A stretch of 64,000 nt of DNA, from NCBI GenBank assembly GCA_021234155.1, contig JAJEKV010000057.1, positions 4,249,821-4,313,820 of the forward strand, read 5' to 3'. The notes beneath the pieces are model-generated. The model saw nothing but the letters and a program-made list of their open reading frames with translations. It had not been told where the DNA came from and ran no database searches. Origin of the DNA: Isoetes taiwanensis. Lineage: Eukaryota; Streptophyta; Lycopodiopsida; Isoetales; Isoetaceae. The translations under genes were made by a program, and so were the position numbers. Below, piece after piece: positions 35,385 through 45,779 of the stretch. Position 1 is the first letter of the stretch. Every line of letters starts with the position of its first letter.

Positions 35385-36922
35385 GATTTTTGCCTCTATA
35401 GAGGATATTACATCCTTGTTACAGCAAGTCCATCAGCTTGTTCAAGTATATCAGCAGTTGGAGTAGGACAATAAAAAGCTCATAAAACGGGTTACTTTTC
35501 ATGAATCAGCTTCTAGCTCTCGATTGGGGCTATTAGAGCCTATCACTCAGTTTCCAAGCTTCTTGGTTTTTTGAATCAGAATTTGCTTTGTAGATTGATT
35601 GGTTCTCTCCTAACAAGGCCAGCTCTAAGTTGGTTCGCTTTTTTGCTAGAGAGAGGAGCCTCAAAGCTGCAAGCTTTTACTGCTTCACTGCTGAGCTCAA
35701 GGCATGCTTTGAGGAGACAGATCGTCAACCTACAACAATTACACATCTCAAAATCTCAAGCAAGATTCTCGTCCAACCTTAGTTAATGCATATGAGTTCC
35801 TTCCAATTACAATCAATAATGCATGTGATGATGCTGCTCTCCATGATTGTCTTCGAAGAGAACTTCGTAAGGATGTGAAGGATATGTTGTTAACTGTGGA
35901 GTATCCTAGAACTTTGGATGAGGTTGTGATTTGTTGTGATAACCGTATCTTTTGACTGTAGGCAAAAAAGTTTAATCAGTATATTTCTCTGATTCTGCAA
36001 ATACCAGTGGTCACAACTGCTTCTGTGTCGTCCATGCCCTCTAGATCACATGGCCCTGTATCCATGTAGTTTGATCGTGAGGTTCAGGCCTTCAAACCAG
36101 TTGAAAAACTTCACGGGCCGGCCCGAGTAGTAGGAGTCTCGCGACAGCTGGCCAAAGTTTCTTAGACTCCTTCCACATGTGACAAAGGGTTTACTCCTCT
36201 AGATAAGATCAGTGAAGATTTTTTTTTAATCGATGTATCATTGGAATCGGAGGTGGAAAGGTTAGATATTTTGGCGCAACTCAATAATGGTGCAAATGCT
36301 TGCTTTATGGGTAGTATGTTCACTTCTAAGCATGCCATCCTTAAAATCAGGATCCAGAATTCTAGCTCTGTTGGTGTGATTTATGAACGTAAGATCTCCT
36401 CGGGTGCAGTTATTAAATGCATTGCACCTCTTTGGATTCTATTTAATGGAGCTTCTTGTATCATTTCCTCAATCTCATTACTAGCCCACATGTTCCAGTA
36501 GTCTTAAATTGCCTACTTCAACTTGCATAACACACAGATTGATTGGCATTCTAGATCATTTCTCTTTGCTGGTTCTAGATCTAGCCCCTAGTTCATCGGT
36601 AGTTCTTGCCTTTTCACCAATATCTGCTCCAGTCCATGCAGAAGCTTCATCATTCTAGTCAATGCCTTCGGCTTTGTATTCTGAAGATTTCTCTCTATAA
36701 ATTTATCAAATTTGGAAGGCAAGATCCCATTTTAACATTTTCGATTCAAGTTCATCTGTCAATTGGCTCCGTTTCAGCGATGTCTACCTCCTATCCTTCC
36801 TGGTAAGTACAATGATTTTGCTTTGACAAGGCAAAGGCCGGCAAGCTTCTAGAGCATCGTCTCTATAACTACCATACTGAGCTCCTGCTAAGGATGACCC
36901 CATCATATGCCATTTCTATGGC

Positions 36923-37470
36923 TTGTCATCAACACAATTGGAGGCTTTGCAGACTTATATTAAGGAGAATCTTGTGATTAGGTTTATTCGACACTCTCAG
37001 TCACCTGCAAGGGCTGCCATCTTCTTTGTATCCAAGAAGAACAATTCTTTGCAGTTGGTTGTAGATTACCTCATTCACAACAAGATCACTGTGTGCAATC
37101 AATATCCCTTTTCTCTGATTCTAGATTTATTTGATCGGCTAGAAGAAGGCACATGATACTTCGCCAAGATTGATCTTCATGGACCCTATAATCTTCTTCG
37201 GATCAGTGAAGGCAATGAATGGAAGATAGCTTTCTGAACTTGACACGATCATTTTCAGTATATTATCATGTCCATCAGCCTTATCAATGCTCTAACAGTC
37301 TCTCAGCACATGGCTAAGGATTTTTTTTTGGAGTTTTTAGATCTCTTTTTTAATCATCTATTTGGATGATATTCTGATTTATTTGAAGATTCTAGAAGAG
37401 CATGAAGAACACAACCAGAAGATCCTTAAGAAACTGCGAGAACATAGACTTTATGCTAAGCTGAAAAAGT
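36923..37470 (+). pseudogene. Reverse transcriptase remnant of element A
   Basis: Shows the gypsy RT order: 'FIRHSQSPARAAIFFVSKKN', 'SLQLVVDYLIHNKITV', 'QYPFSLILDLFDRL', a stop after 'EEGT', 'YFAKIDLHGPYNLLRI' and the catalytic 'YLDDILIY' near 37355 in another frame. The catalytic aspartates are still readable, but at least two stops and two frameshifts separate the blocks. Confidence 0.8.
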
Positions 37471-39835
37471 GTGATTTCAAGCGAATAATGTGAGCTTCTT
37501 AGCAATTGCATCACATCTCAGGGTGTCTCCATAGATCTAGAGAAGGCCATCATAGTTCTCGATTGGAAAGCACCTTCTTCGGTTAAGGATGTACAATACT
37601 TTTTGGGGTTTATCAATTTTTGTTATTGCCTCATCAAGGATTATTCAAGATTGCCTTGCATCTAATATCATATCTCACTAGGAAGGATGTTCCTTTAAAT
37701 AATTGAAGCAGAATCAACATTCTTCACTTTGAAGCATGCCATCATATCAGCACTTATCCTTGCATATCCAGACCCTTTGCATCCCTATGTTCTCAAAGCC
37801 GACGATTAAGCTTGCACCCGATCGCCTATCATTCTTGAAAGTTCCATGTTGCTGATCAACTATCCTATTTATGATAAGGAACCGTTGGGGATTGTTGACT
37901 CTTTTCAGGAGTGGTGACAATTTCTTCAAGCCTCACCTCTCATAAAGTGACTTTGTACAATGGTCGTCAAAATTTGAAATATTTTTAGTTTGCTAGAGTT
38001 CTTAATCATCATTAGGTTCGATGGCGTACACAATATGTCATCCCATTTTGATTTCATCATCAATTTCTACTTGACACACTTCAAGGTAAACTAGATGCTC
38101 TTTCTCGTAGATCGTATTTAGAACCTAAGATAGGAGAACAAGCATTTGTTCAGCAGTCCCACGTCATTCTTAGTCCTAGTCGATTGTAGTTTTTTACCAC
38201 TTCATTATTCCCAAACCCTTCAAAATAGCACTCTGCTAGTGATAATCAAGACAGCTTAACTCAGATTCCTTGACATCGAAACTCTTTTCCCACTTTGGTT
38301 TGGGCTCTTTCTTAGAGCTGCACCTCATCATACTGGCTACAATGCTTTTTCGTTCGTGACGGCCTAAGTTTTTAAAATGATATCTTGTATATTCCTGATG
38401 GTGCTCCTCGACTTCATGTTGAGCAGTCGAGATTATTGGTGGCCAGGTCTTTGCTACACTGCCAAGATTTTTGTGCGCTCATATGCCGTGCAAAAGCTCC
38501 CAAGCACCTTCTACATGGCCTGCTTCAGCCGTTACCTATTTCAGTCAGTCCTTGGAAAAACATTTCAGTGGATTTCATTTTCGAGCTCTCATCTTCCCAG
38601 AGCCATGATGTCATTCTTGTTTCATTGACTACTTCTCCAAAATAGCGCATTTCATTCCTTGCATCATCTCCATCTCCAGTGAAGCAATTCATCTTTTGCT
38701 TTCGTCTTCATGACCTACCAGATACCACTATAATGATTCCAATCTCTAGCTTGTTGCCCATTTTTGGAGGCGTCATTTGCATGTAGAACGTTCGCTCTCT
38801 TTTGTATATCACCCAGATATTAATGGACAAGTGGAGCGTACTAATCAGACCCTTGAGTAATATTTGCGATGCTTTATCAATTATTAGTAGGATGATGGGT
38901 TGATTAGATACCCGTGGCAAATTTGCTTCTAGTAATTTTGTCCATGCTTCTACGGGTTAAACATCATTCTTTGTTGATTCTTGCATCCTCGATGGTCCTT
39001 CATTGCCCCAAGATATGACTCTGTCAATCAAGTGCCGATGCCCAGCTTGAGAAACTCCGCATGTTCCAGGATGATCTTTAGCATCATCTTCTCCATGTCC
39101 AAGCATGTTATTGTCATCATGCTAATCAGCATCGCCAAGATGCTCCCCCTTCTGCAGTCGATGGCTCTGTTTTGCTTTTACGACGAGATCTGCTGACAGC
39201 TCATCCATGTAACAAGCTCGACTGCAGGTGCTGGGGTCGGATCATTGAGTAAGTTGGGGATGCTGCTTTTCTTTTGGAGCTTCTACTGTTAGTTCAATTT
39301 CACCTATGTCTCATTGTTGGAACTCTATATGGCGAATCTTTTTCCATATTGGGTACTTGAAGGACGTTGAAGAACAATGCTTACAATCTTTTCCATTCTA
39401 CTTCCATGCGTATATATCGTTGTATATATATTTTATATCAAGCTCGCATGCCTAATATACAATTTGCGATCGTAGCCATCGAGGGCAAAAATGGGCGACC
39501 CAGATTGGCTGGTGGAGATTGACATATTTGGGTGCATCTAGACCATCAGTAGATGAGATGGACGATCCTATGATCCATATTGATTCTGATACTGATCGTC
39601 GATCTGTGAGATCTGCCATGTATCGCGATTCTGATCGTTGGTCTAAGATCCTACAACCTACGTTGATTTTGATATATGCCATTTGATGCGAATTCGACCC
39701 TTGATCGGATCCAATCCTACGGCTCACATTGCATGCTCGGCCCTTAAGAGGGGCTTTAAAACTTTTTATGTTGTTTCTATAACTTTTAGTCAAATAAAAC
39801 CCATTAATCATCTTCAAACGCAATCCCTCTCCATA

Positions 39836-39840
39836 CTTTC
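39836..39840. repeat. Target-site duplication CTTTC, left copy (element B)
   Basis: CTTTC directly precedes the TGTAACGG start of element B and recurs directly after its CGTCACA end at 42809-42813. Confidence 0.85.
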
Positions 39841-40000
39841 TGTAACGGGCCCATGGTAGACCGCTCGAGTATTTGATCCTTGAATGTGCTTGTGGGGCGT
39901 TCCCGAGACACCGGCATAAATAGGTAGAAGCGACTACTTATAAACGTCTAGACGGTTTTGCCTAGTTGGTTAAGGCCATGTCGGTTAGGAACGTCACAGT

Positions 40001-40012
40001 TGGTATCAGAGC
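40001..40012 (+). other. Primer binding site of element B
   Basis: TGGTATCAGAGC, complementary to initiator tRNA-Met, two bases after the LTR end ...CGTCACA. Confidence 0.9.
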
Positions 40013-40085
40013 AAAGTTTTGATTAGTGGATCATAAGATTTTTTATTATTGATGATATTTGCTATGGTTCCAGATTCTTGCAGAG

Positions 40086-41030
40086 ATGAGTTCCCCAAGA
40101 GGATCCCCAGGAGGAGCTGGACATGCTGGTGGAGCTGGGCCTAGTGGAATCCCTGATGTAGCCGATATCTTGCAGCAAGTGTTGCAGCAGAGTGCCTCGC
40201 AACAAAAGACAGCAGCTGACAAGGCAGTGGAGAAGGTGCTTAAGGACATTAAGCGGGAAGTATTTACTGGAGAGAGTGTTACAGGGAATGATGCAGACTC
40301 GTGGCTTCGTGGGGTTGAGTTTTATTTTAAACTCATTAATGCTGAAGACTCTGTCAAGGCTGTATTGGCTCAGGCAATGTTAGGTGGATTTGCTAGAGTA
40401 TGGTGGGAGAATTACTTGCGGGCCATAAATAAGGTTGCAGGGCAGGCAACTTGGCAAGAGTTTAAAACCGCCTTCGGAGGACACTTTATGCCTCTTGGAT
40501 ACAAAGTAGACAAGATTAATGAGTTTTTGGACCTGACACAAAAAGGGACTGTGGCCGAATATAATGAGAAGTTCAGAAGGTTGCAGTATCATTCTCCTTT
40601 TGAGGATAAGGAGAAGCTCTGTGCTCGATTTGTAAGAGCACAATGTCAGGTGTGTCCTATAAGGATCTGGAGGAGGTGTTTAGAATTGCTAAGAATCGTG
40701 AATCTGAACTAGCTGAAGGCAACCTTGGAGAATGCTAAGAAGAGACAAGTTCCTTCCACATGGCAGACTGGTGGACCCACGAGTAGAGGTAGATTCCCTA
40801 GTCAGAGAGGTATGACTGTGCAGGCTGTTAGTATGCCGGAGGGCAGTCAAAATCGAGGATCTCGATCTATGTATGCACCTTTGAATGATGAAACCAGGGA
40901 AAAGTGTATCAATGAGAATCGATGCTTTAGGTGCAGAGAAGTTAGTCATTATGGGCGAAATTGTCCGAGAAGGTGGGTAGATAGTACCGCCTCATCTGCA
41001 TGTTCTCAACGTGGAGGGCAAACAAACTAG
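40086..41030 (+). pseudogene. Gag of element B with zinc knuckle
   Basis: From the ATG at 40086: a Gly/Ser-rich start, then the gypsy gag core ('FTGESVTGNDADSWLRGVEF', 'ARVWWENYL', 'TWQEFKTAFGGHFMPLGY', 'QKGTVAEYNEKFRRLQYHSP'). The frame shifts near 40650-40720. The second part ends with a CCHC knuckle, 'CFRCREVSHYGRNCP' (C-x2-C-x4-H-x4-C). This protein forms the particle and binds element RNA; here it is broken. Confidence 0.85.
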
Positions 41031-41239
41031 TGGTCCAGGTCAAATTCTTGATGCTTATGGACGGGGCCAAGGCAGAGGAAACCCAGGCCGTGGTAACAGG
41101 GGTGGTCGTGAAGGTTTTTGGGACAATAACAGGGGTGGCAGAGGTCAGGCTAGAGGAGATAATAGGATTATGGCACAAGCCAACCCTGCAGTTGAAGTTA
41201 GGGCTGCTCGAATCACGGACCCTTGCAATGGACCAGGGC

Positions 41240-42303
41240 CATGTAGATAACCAAGCTGTGGTGATCAGGGTTCCAAGTATTATTCATGGACTTCCTCTTC
41301 TCTTTCTTATTGATTGTGGTAGTAGGCTGGCAAAGAAACTAGATTTGAACATGATTAGCCGGGACCCTAGATATGTGGAGTTGGCTGATGGCAAAATTAA
41401 GACTTCTTATGCTAAGGTAGACAATCTTGAATTCCAAGTAGGAGATCTTGAGTCTCACACTAGTTTTCAAGTATTGAGCCTAGGAAAGTATGATGCTATT
41501 CTAGGAATGTCATGGTTGAGGCCATATAAAGCTTGCATTGATTGCGGAGAGCAAATAGTTACATGCCAAAGTTCTAATGGAGATAAGTATGTGCTGAAAG
41601 GATTGCCTTCATCATTAGTGGTTACACCTTTGTCCCATAAAAGTTTTAAGAAACAGATTAAGAAGGGTTGCATCATTTTTGGGTACCGCAGAGTTACAAG
41701 AACAACCTATTGCTCCTGAGATCTAGAAAGTGTTGGATGCGTTTTCTGATGTGTTCCCTAAAGAATTAACAGAATTGCCTCCACATAGGATGGTAGATCA
41801 TGAGATAGAACTTGTTCCAGGGGCTGAACCTACATCAAGGCCACCATATAGATTTCATGCATTAGAGATGGCTGAATTGAAGAAACAATTAGCGAAATTA
41901 TTGGAACAAGGGTTCATATGGCTGAGTGTTTCTCCATTTGGGGCGCTAGTTTTGTTTGTGAAAAAGAAAGATGGGACATTAAGGTTGTGTATTGATTATC
42001 GCATGCTTAACCAGATTACAGTAAAGAATAGATATGCATTGCCTAGAGTTGATGAGCTATTTGACCAGTTGGGCCAAGCTAAGTATTTTACAAAAATTGA
42101 TCTACGATCTGGATATCATCAGATCCAGATCAAGGATACAGATATTTATAAGACTGCATTTAGGACACGCTATGGACATTACAAGTTTGTTGTAATGCCG
42201 TTTAGGTTGACAAATGCTCCCGCCATCTTTATGCGCCTAATGAATGAGATATTCTGACCTTTCTTGGATAAGTTTATATTGGTTTTCTTTGATGATATTT
42301 TGG
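41240..42303 (+). pseudogene. Protease and reverse transcriptase of element B (truncated)
   Basis: The protease part reads 'FLIDCGSRLAKKLDL', with Asp-Cys-Gly where Asp-Ser/Thr-Gly is usual, and 'YDAILGMSWLRPY'. A stop falls just before the RT part at about 41727. The RT reads '[20 protein letters not shown]', '[20 protein letters not shown]', '[16 protein letters not shown]' and '[15 protein letters not shown]'. A second stop follows 'LMNEIF', then 'FLDKFILVFFDDILV', where the coding similarity ends abruptly. Confidence 0.85.
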
Positions 42304-42808
42304 TATAATTATGCATTGTGAATATGCTTGTTGGACTAGTGACTTGGATTGCAGGGGCGAGGCTACGGTAAGCCTGAGTTATTATTTCTAGGTTAATGCT
42401 TTGTATTGTTAATGCTAGACATGTCCTAGATCCCCGATCCCCACTTAGTCCGTGTGACTAACCCCGTGGTTGATAGTGTAAGCAGAGGTGCGAGATGCTC
42501 CGGAGAGTAGTCAAGCTTCGGGAAGGCGAGAGTAGAAGTGTGGATTGCCAGCTAAATAACTTGTTTACTATTATTATTATATATAGGCTTGAAGCTACAA
42601 TTATTAAAAAAACAATAATTGTTGTGCGGGGTTATTGCTGAGTAATGGGCAAGTATATTTTTGGGACCTTGGAGCATATATAAAGATTAAATTCTTTACC
42701 TAAGCATGCATGTGTTAATTTCTTGAGTTCCAAGGGTTAAGTATATCCAACGGTAGTGATTGATGGGATCTTCAGTTACCAAGAGGTTAACTGGCCAGGC
42801 CCGTCACA

Positions 42809-42813
42809 CTTTC
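42809..42813. repeat. Target-site duplication CTTTC, right copy (element B)
   Basis: Matches the left copy at 39836-39840 and is followed by sequence continuing the element A LTR (agcacccttcccacttttct). Confidence 0.85.
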
Positions 42814-43808
42814 AGCACCCTTCCCACTTTTCTCCCTAGTTGCCATCTTTACTTCTCCTTCCCATCGCACTACTATCGGTGTCTTTGCACTTTTGGTTCT
42901 ATTGGCCACCTTCTCTCTCTAAAAAGCCTTTTGCCCCCTTTCTCTATGACTCCAGGCTCCAATGTTCTAGCCATTTGTCCCCCCCCCCCCAAATGATCTT
43001 CAACACCATCTTCTCTAAGCCCATGCACATTATTGTCATCATGCTGATCAACATCGCCAAGATGCTCTTCCTTCTGTAGTTGATGACTCTGTTTGGCTTT
43101 TATGACGGGATCTGCCGACAGCTCATCCATGTAACAAGCTAGACTACAGGTGCTTGGGGCCCTATCGTATCATTGAGCAAGTTGGAGATGCTACTTTTCT
43201 TTTGGAGCTTCCACTGTTAGTTCAACTCCACCTCACCCTACGTTCCATGTCTCATTGTTGGAACCCTATATGGCGAACCTTTTTCCAATCGGGTACCTCC
43301 TTAGTTCAACTTCACCCCGCGTTTATGATATATTTAGCAAGATTTAGACTTATTCAAGTCTAATTGATGTGATTTTGCAGTCTTTTGTATACAACCTTGA
43401 AGGACAATGATACAATCTTTTGCATTCTACTTCCACAAGTATATATCACTATATAGATATTTACATCAAGCTCGCACGCATGATATAATTTACGATCCTA
43501 GCCGTCAAGGGCAGAAATGGATGGCCCAGATTGGCTGGTGGAGATTGACATATTTGGGCACATTTAGACCATCAGTTGAAATGAGAAGGACGATCCTACA
43601 ATCCATATTGATTCTGATCTTGATCGTCGATTTGTGAGATCCTCCACGTGGCATGATACTGATCGTTCGTCCGAGATCCTATGGCTCACATTGATTTTGA
43701 TATATACCATGTGACACGAATTCAGTCCTTGATCGGATCAAAGCGCTTACAGCTCATGCTGCATGCTCGGCTCTGAAAGAGGGCTTTTAAGACTTTTTAA
43801 GTTGTTTG
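42814..43808 (+). mobile_element. Gypsy A-type sequence: LTR continuation, then second copy of pol 3' end and LTR
   Basis: After element B the interrupted LTR resumes briefly. From about 42945 (after a C12 run at 42979-42990 the match is close) the sequence repeats the 3' end of element A: 'ttattgtcatcatgct' and 'tcatccatgtaacaagct' occur in both 39070-39300 and 43000-43220. The frame at 43157 reads 'GPYRIIEQVGDATFLLELP', the integrase C-terminal domain common to gypsy elements. The LTR follows (43380 on), matching 39390-39790. It is broken at 43808 by solo LTR C and resumes at 44561. Confidence 0.75.
43804..43808. repeat. Target-site duplication GTTTG, left copy (solo LTR C)
   Basis: GTTTG immediately before TGTGACG; the matching copy is at 44556-44560. 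Confidence 0.85.
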
Positions 43809-44555
43809 TGTGACGTTCCATGTATTTATATGCCTTTTTGGGTATAAATACATGACACGTCACTATAAATAATTAATGTCATATTAATTATTCATAAGCT
43901 AAAGTTAGCTATGCTAACTCATTAAATATTAAGGTGGAAACCTAACCTTAAATTCTAATTCGAATTTAGGGCTTAATCTAATATTAAAAAGGCCTAGATA
44001 TCAATTAATTAAGGATAACTAATCTAGAACTGCCACCTGGCCCAAATTGATTGGGCAAGGCAGATCTGCCAACTTGGGACACCCAAATTGGGGCTTCAAT
44101 CCCAATTTGCCCCAAATCGATTTGGGGGAAATTGGTGGAGGAGGAGCTGCTGCTCACCTTGGTTCCAAGGAGAAGGATGGAGAACCAGAGAGATAGCTAT
44201 GATACCGGTTAGTTTTAGCATAACTTGTATTCTTCTGACCCTTTTTGAGTAGATGGATGATTAGATTCTATTCTATGATCTATTTTAGATGATGATGGAT
44301 ATTTGTATCTGATTCCTGTTTTCTCTTTCTATTCCTCCTGTGTTGTATTGGATTAAGAGGGCTAGAGACCTAAAGGCTATCTAGATTTAGTGACGCTCCT
44401 AGCTAGAACCCCTTAGATCCCATTAAATGCGGCATGTGCACAAGAGCCCATCTGGTTCAGATGGAGGGCCTTTCTGTGGTGATGGAGACGCCATGGGAGG
44501 GGAATTTTCCATATTTATACGATGGGGGTATTGTATAGGACTGGGGAGCGTCACA
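43809..44555. mobile_element. Solo LTR C (747 bp)
   Basis: Starts TGTGACGTTCC, ends GAGCGTCACA (inverted termini TGTGACG/CGTCACA) and is flanked by GTTTG duplications. The flanks on either side join to match the uninterrupted LTR of element A at 39770-39810. There is no primer site, polypurine tract or coding sequence inside, so it is the product of recombination between two LTRs. A TATA-like box (tataaata) lies near 43851. Confidence 0.88.
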
Positions 44556-44560
44556 GTTTG
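44556..44560. repeat. Target-site duplication GTTTG, right copy (solo LTR C)
   Basis: Directly follows the CGTCACA end of solo LTR C. Confidence 0.85.
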
Positions 44561-44788
44561 TATGACTATTAGTCAAATAAGATCTATTAATCATCTTCAA
44601 GTTTCCCCCCTTGCAATCACCTCCATTCTCTCTCTAGTGCCTCATTTCTCTCTCTACAGTTTTTGTTTTTTCTACTATCTATCTATCTATCTATCTCTCT
44701 GGTATTTTTGTTCTCTCTCTAGGATTTTCTGGCAGAATTTATCAGTGTTGCAGTCTTTCTAGAAGGACTCTTTTAGATTCTCGTTCGT
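44561..44788 (+). mobile_element. Continuation of gypsy A-type LTR after solo LTR C
   Basis: 'tattagtcaaataagatcta' and 'ttaatcatcttcaag' continue the LTR sequence seen at 39788-39818. It then runs into a tctctc/atctatct microsatellite (about 44630-44715). Confidence 0.65.
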
Positions 44789-45000
44789 TTCTAGAACATT
44801 CTACAAAATTCTAGAACTTTCTAGAGAATTCTCTTAAATTCTCCCCTAGATTCTCTTATATTCTAAATTTTTTTGGAACTTTCTAAAATATTTTGGAAGT
44901 TTCTAAACCTTTATTACTATCTAGAAGATTCTAGAACTTTCAAGAGCTTTCTAGAGCCTTCTAGGACATTCTAGAACTTTCTAGAACTATCTAGAATATT
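44789..45000. promoter_or_regulatory. 10-bp-periodic TTCTAGAA array (extended heat-shock-element match)
   Basis: Two blocks of 10-bp units. At 44789-44848 there are six units starting TTC, with TTCTAGAA at 44789 and 44809. At 44919-44998 there are eight units, with TTCTAGAA at 44929, 44969 and 44979 and close variants between. Each unit is nTTCnnGAAn, so neighbouring units form the alternating 5-bp TTC/GAA pattern bound by heat-shock factor trimers. It lies at the end of, or just after, a gypsy LTR. The pattern is directly visible; heat response is inferred, and a plain minisatellite is the alternative. Confidence 0.55.
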
Positions 45001-45070
45001 ATAGTTTATTTTATCTTAATTAAATTACTATCCTTAGTATATTTGAAACATAATTATTTCGATGAATGAA

Positions 45071-45132
45071 TGCCTGGTCTAATGGTTAGAATGGGGGGAT
45101 TGGAGGGCAATGCCTAGGGTTCAAATCGCCCA
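45071..45132 (+). repeat. tRNA-like segment, probable SINE head
   Basis: TGGTCTAATGG (45075-45085) matches a pol III A box and GGTTCAAATCG (45118-45128) matches a B box, 32 bp apart as in tRNA genes. A proper anticodon arm and acceptor stem cannot be folded convincingly, so it is not called as a tRNA gene. tRNA-derived SINE or decayed tRNA are both possible. Confidence 0.45.
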
Positions 45133-45284
45133 AACAATATAAAACTTTTAAAAGCCGCTCCTGATGGGCCGAGCATTCAACCTGAGCCGTTGAATCTTGG
45201 ACCTAATTAAGGGTCGAGATCGCCCCACATGGCAAAAATCTAGAGCAACATGATCCCTAGGATCTTGGATCGACAATCAAGATC

Positions 45285-45770
45285 AAGAACAATCTAGACC
45301 GTCGGACCTATTACATATAATCCACAAAGCCATGTGCACCGTATGATATGTCCCCAAGCAACATGAGCAATCTAGACCGTCGGACCTATTACATATAATC
45401 CACAAAGCCATGTGCACCGTATGATATGTCCCCAAGCAACATGAGCCGTAAGATCTTGGATCAACGATCAGGATCAAAAACAACCTGGACCGTAGGATGT
45501 CCCTAATTAATGTGAGCCATACGATCTCGGATCAACGATCAAGATCAGATCAACTTGGATCATCGGATCGTCTATATAGAATCTATATAGAAACTCCCAA
45601 GCCATCTGGGCCGTAGGATATGAGCCGTAGGATCTCGGACTGACGATCAAGATCAAATCAACCTGGACCGTAGGATCGTCTATATAGAATCTATATAGAA
45701 ACTCCCAAGCCATCTGGGCCATAGGATATGTCCCAAAGCCACGTGAACCATAGGATCTCAAACGGACGGT
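45285..45770. repeat. Minisatellite-like tandem repeats built on 'ccgtaggatc' motifs
   Basis: A 78-bp unit is repeated at about 45290 and 45368 (aatctagaccgtcggaccta...). A unit of about 108 bp containing 'tcgtctatatagaatctata' is repeated at about 45569 and 45677. All share 'gaccgt(c/a)gga' and 'gatc(a/g)acgatcaagatca'-like segments, which also resemble the gypsy LTR at 39560-39660, so the array may have grown from LTR sequence. Confidence 0.75.
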
Positions 45771-45779
45771 CGGATATGT

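Larger units (their letters stand above)
35385..39840 (+). mobile_element. Degenerate Ty3/gypsy element A (gag-pol and start of 3' LTR)
   Basis: Scattered frames in element order. Gag at about 35571-35960: 'LLTRPALSWFAFLLERGAS' and 'CLRRELRKDVKDMLL'. Reverse transcriptase at 36920-37240: 'LEALQTYIKENLVIRFIR', 'VDYLIHNKITVCNQYPFSL', 'YFAKIDLHGPYNLLRI'. 'IYLDDILIY' follows at about 37355, then the RNase H connection (37560-37980: 'YDKEPLGIVDSFQEW', 'LDALSRRS') and integrase fragments (38340-38640: 'RDYWWPGL', 'LLQPLPISVSPW'). Every domain is cut by stops or frameshifts. The 3' LTR, from about 39340, contains repeated gatc(c/t)-type motifs and is interrupted at 39840 by element B. The element is dead and old. 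Confidence 0.8.
39841..42808 (+). mobile_element. Ty3/gypsy element B, internally deleted, inserted in element A
   Basis: Starts TGTAACGGGCCC and ends CGTCACA, with CTTTC duplicated on both sides, so both ends are real termini. The 5' LTR part ends at 39998, followed by a tRNA-Met primer site (40001-40012), gag, zinc knuckle, protease and reverse transcriptase. Coding sequence breaks off right after 'FFDDILV' near 42303. RNase H and integrase are missing, and non-coding sequence that looks like leader or LTR fills the rest to 42808. The 5' LTR is only 158 bp and does not align well with the 3' end, which suggests LTR deletion or recombination. It cannot move on its own. The flanks rejoin element A sequence. 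Confidence 0.85.

Noticed and set aside
45071-45132. Functional tRNA gene
   Set aside because: No convincing acceptor stem or anticodon loop; only A and B boxes are present.
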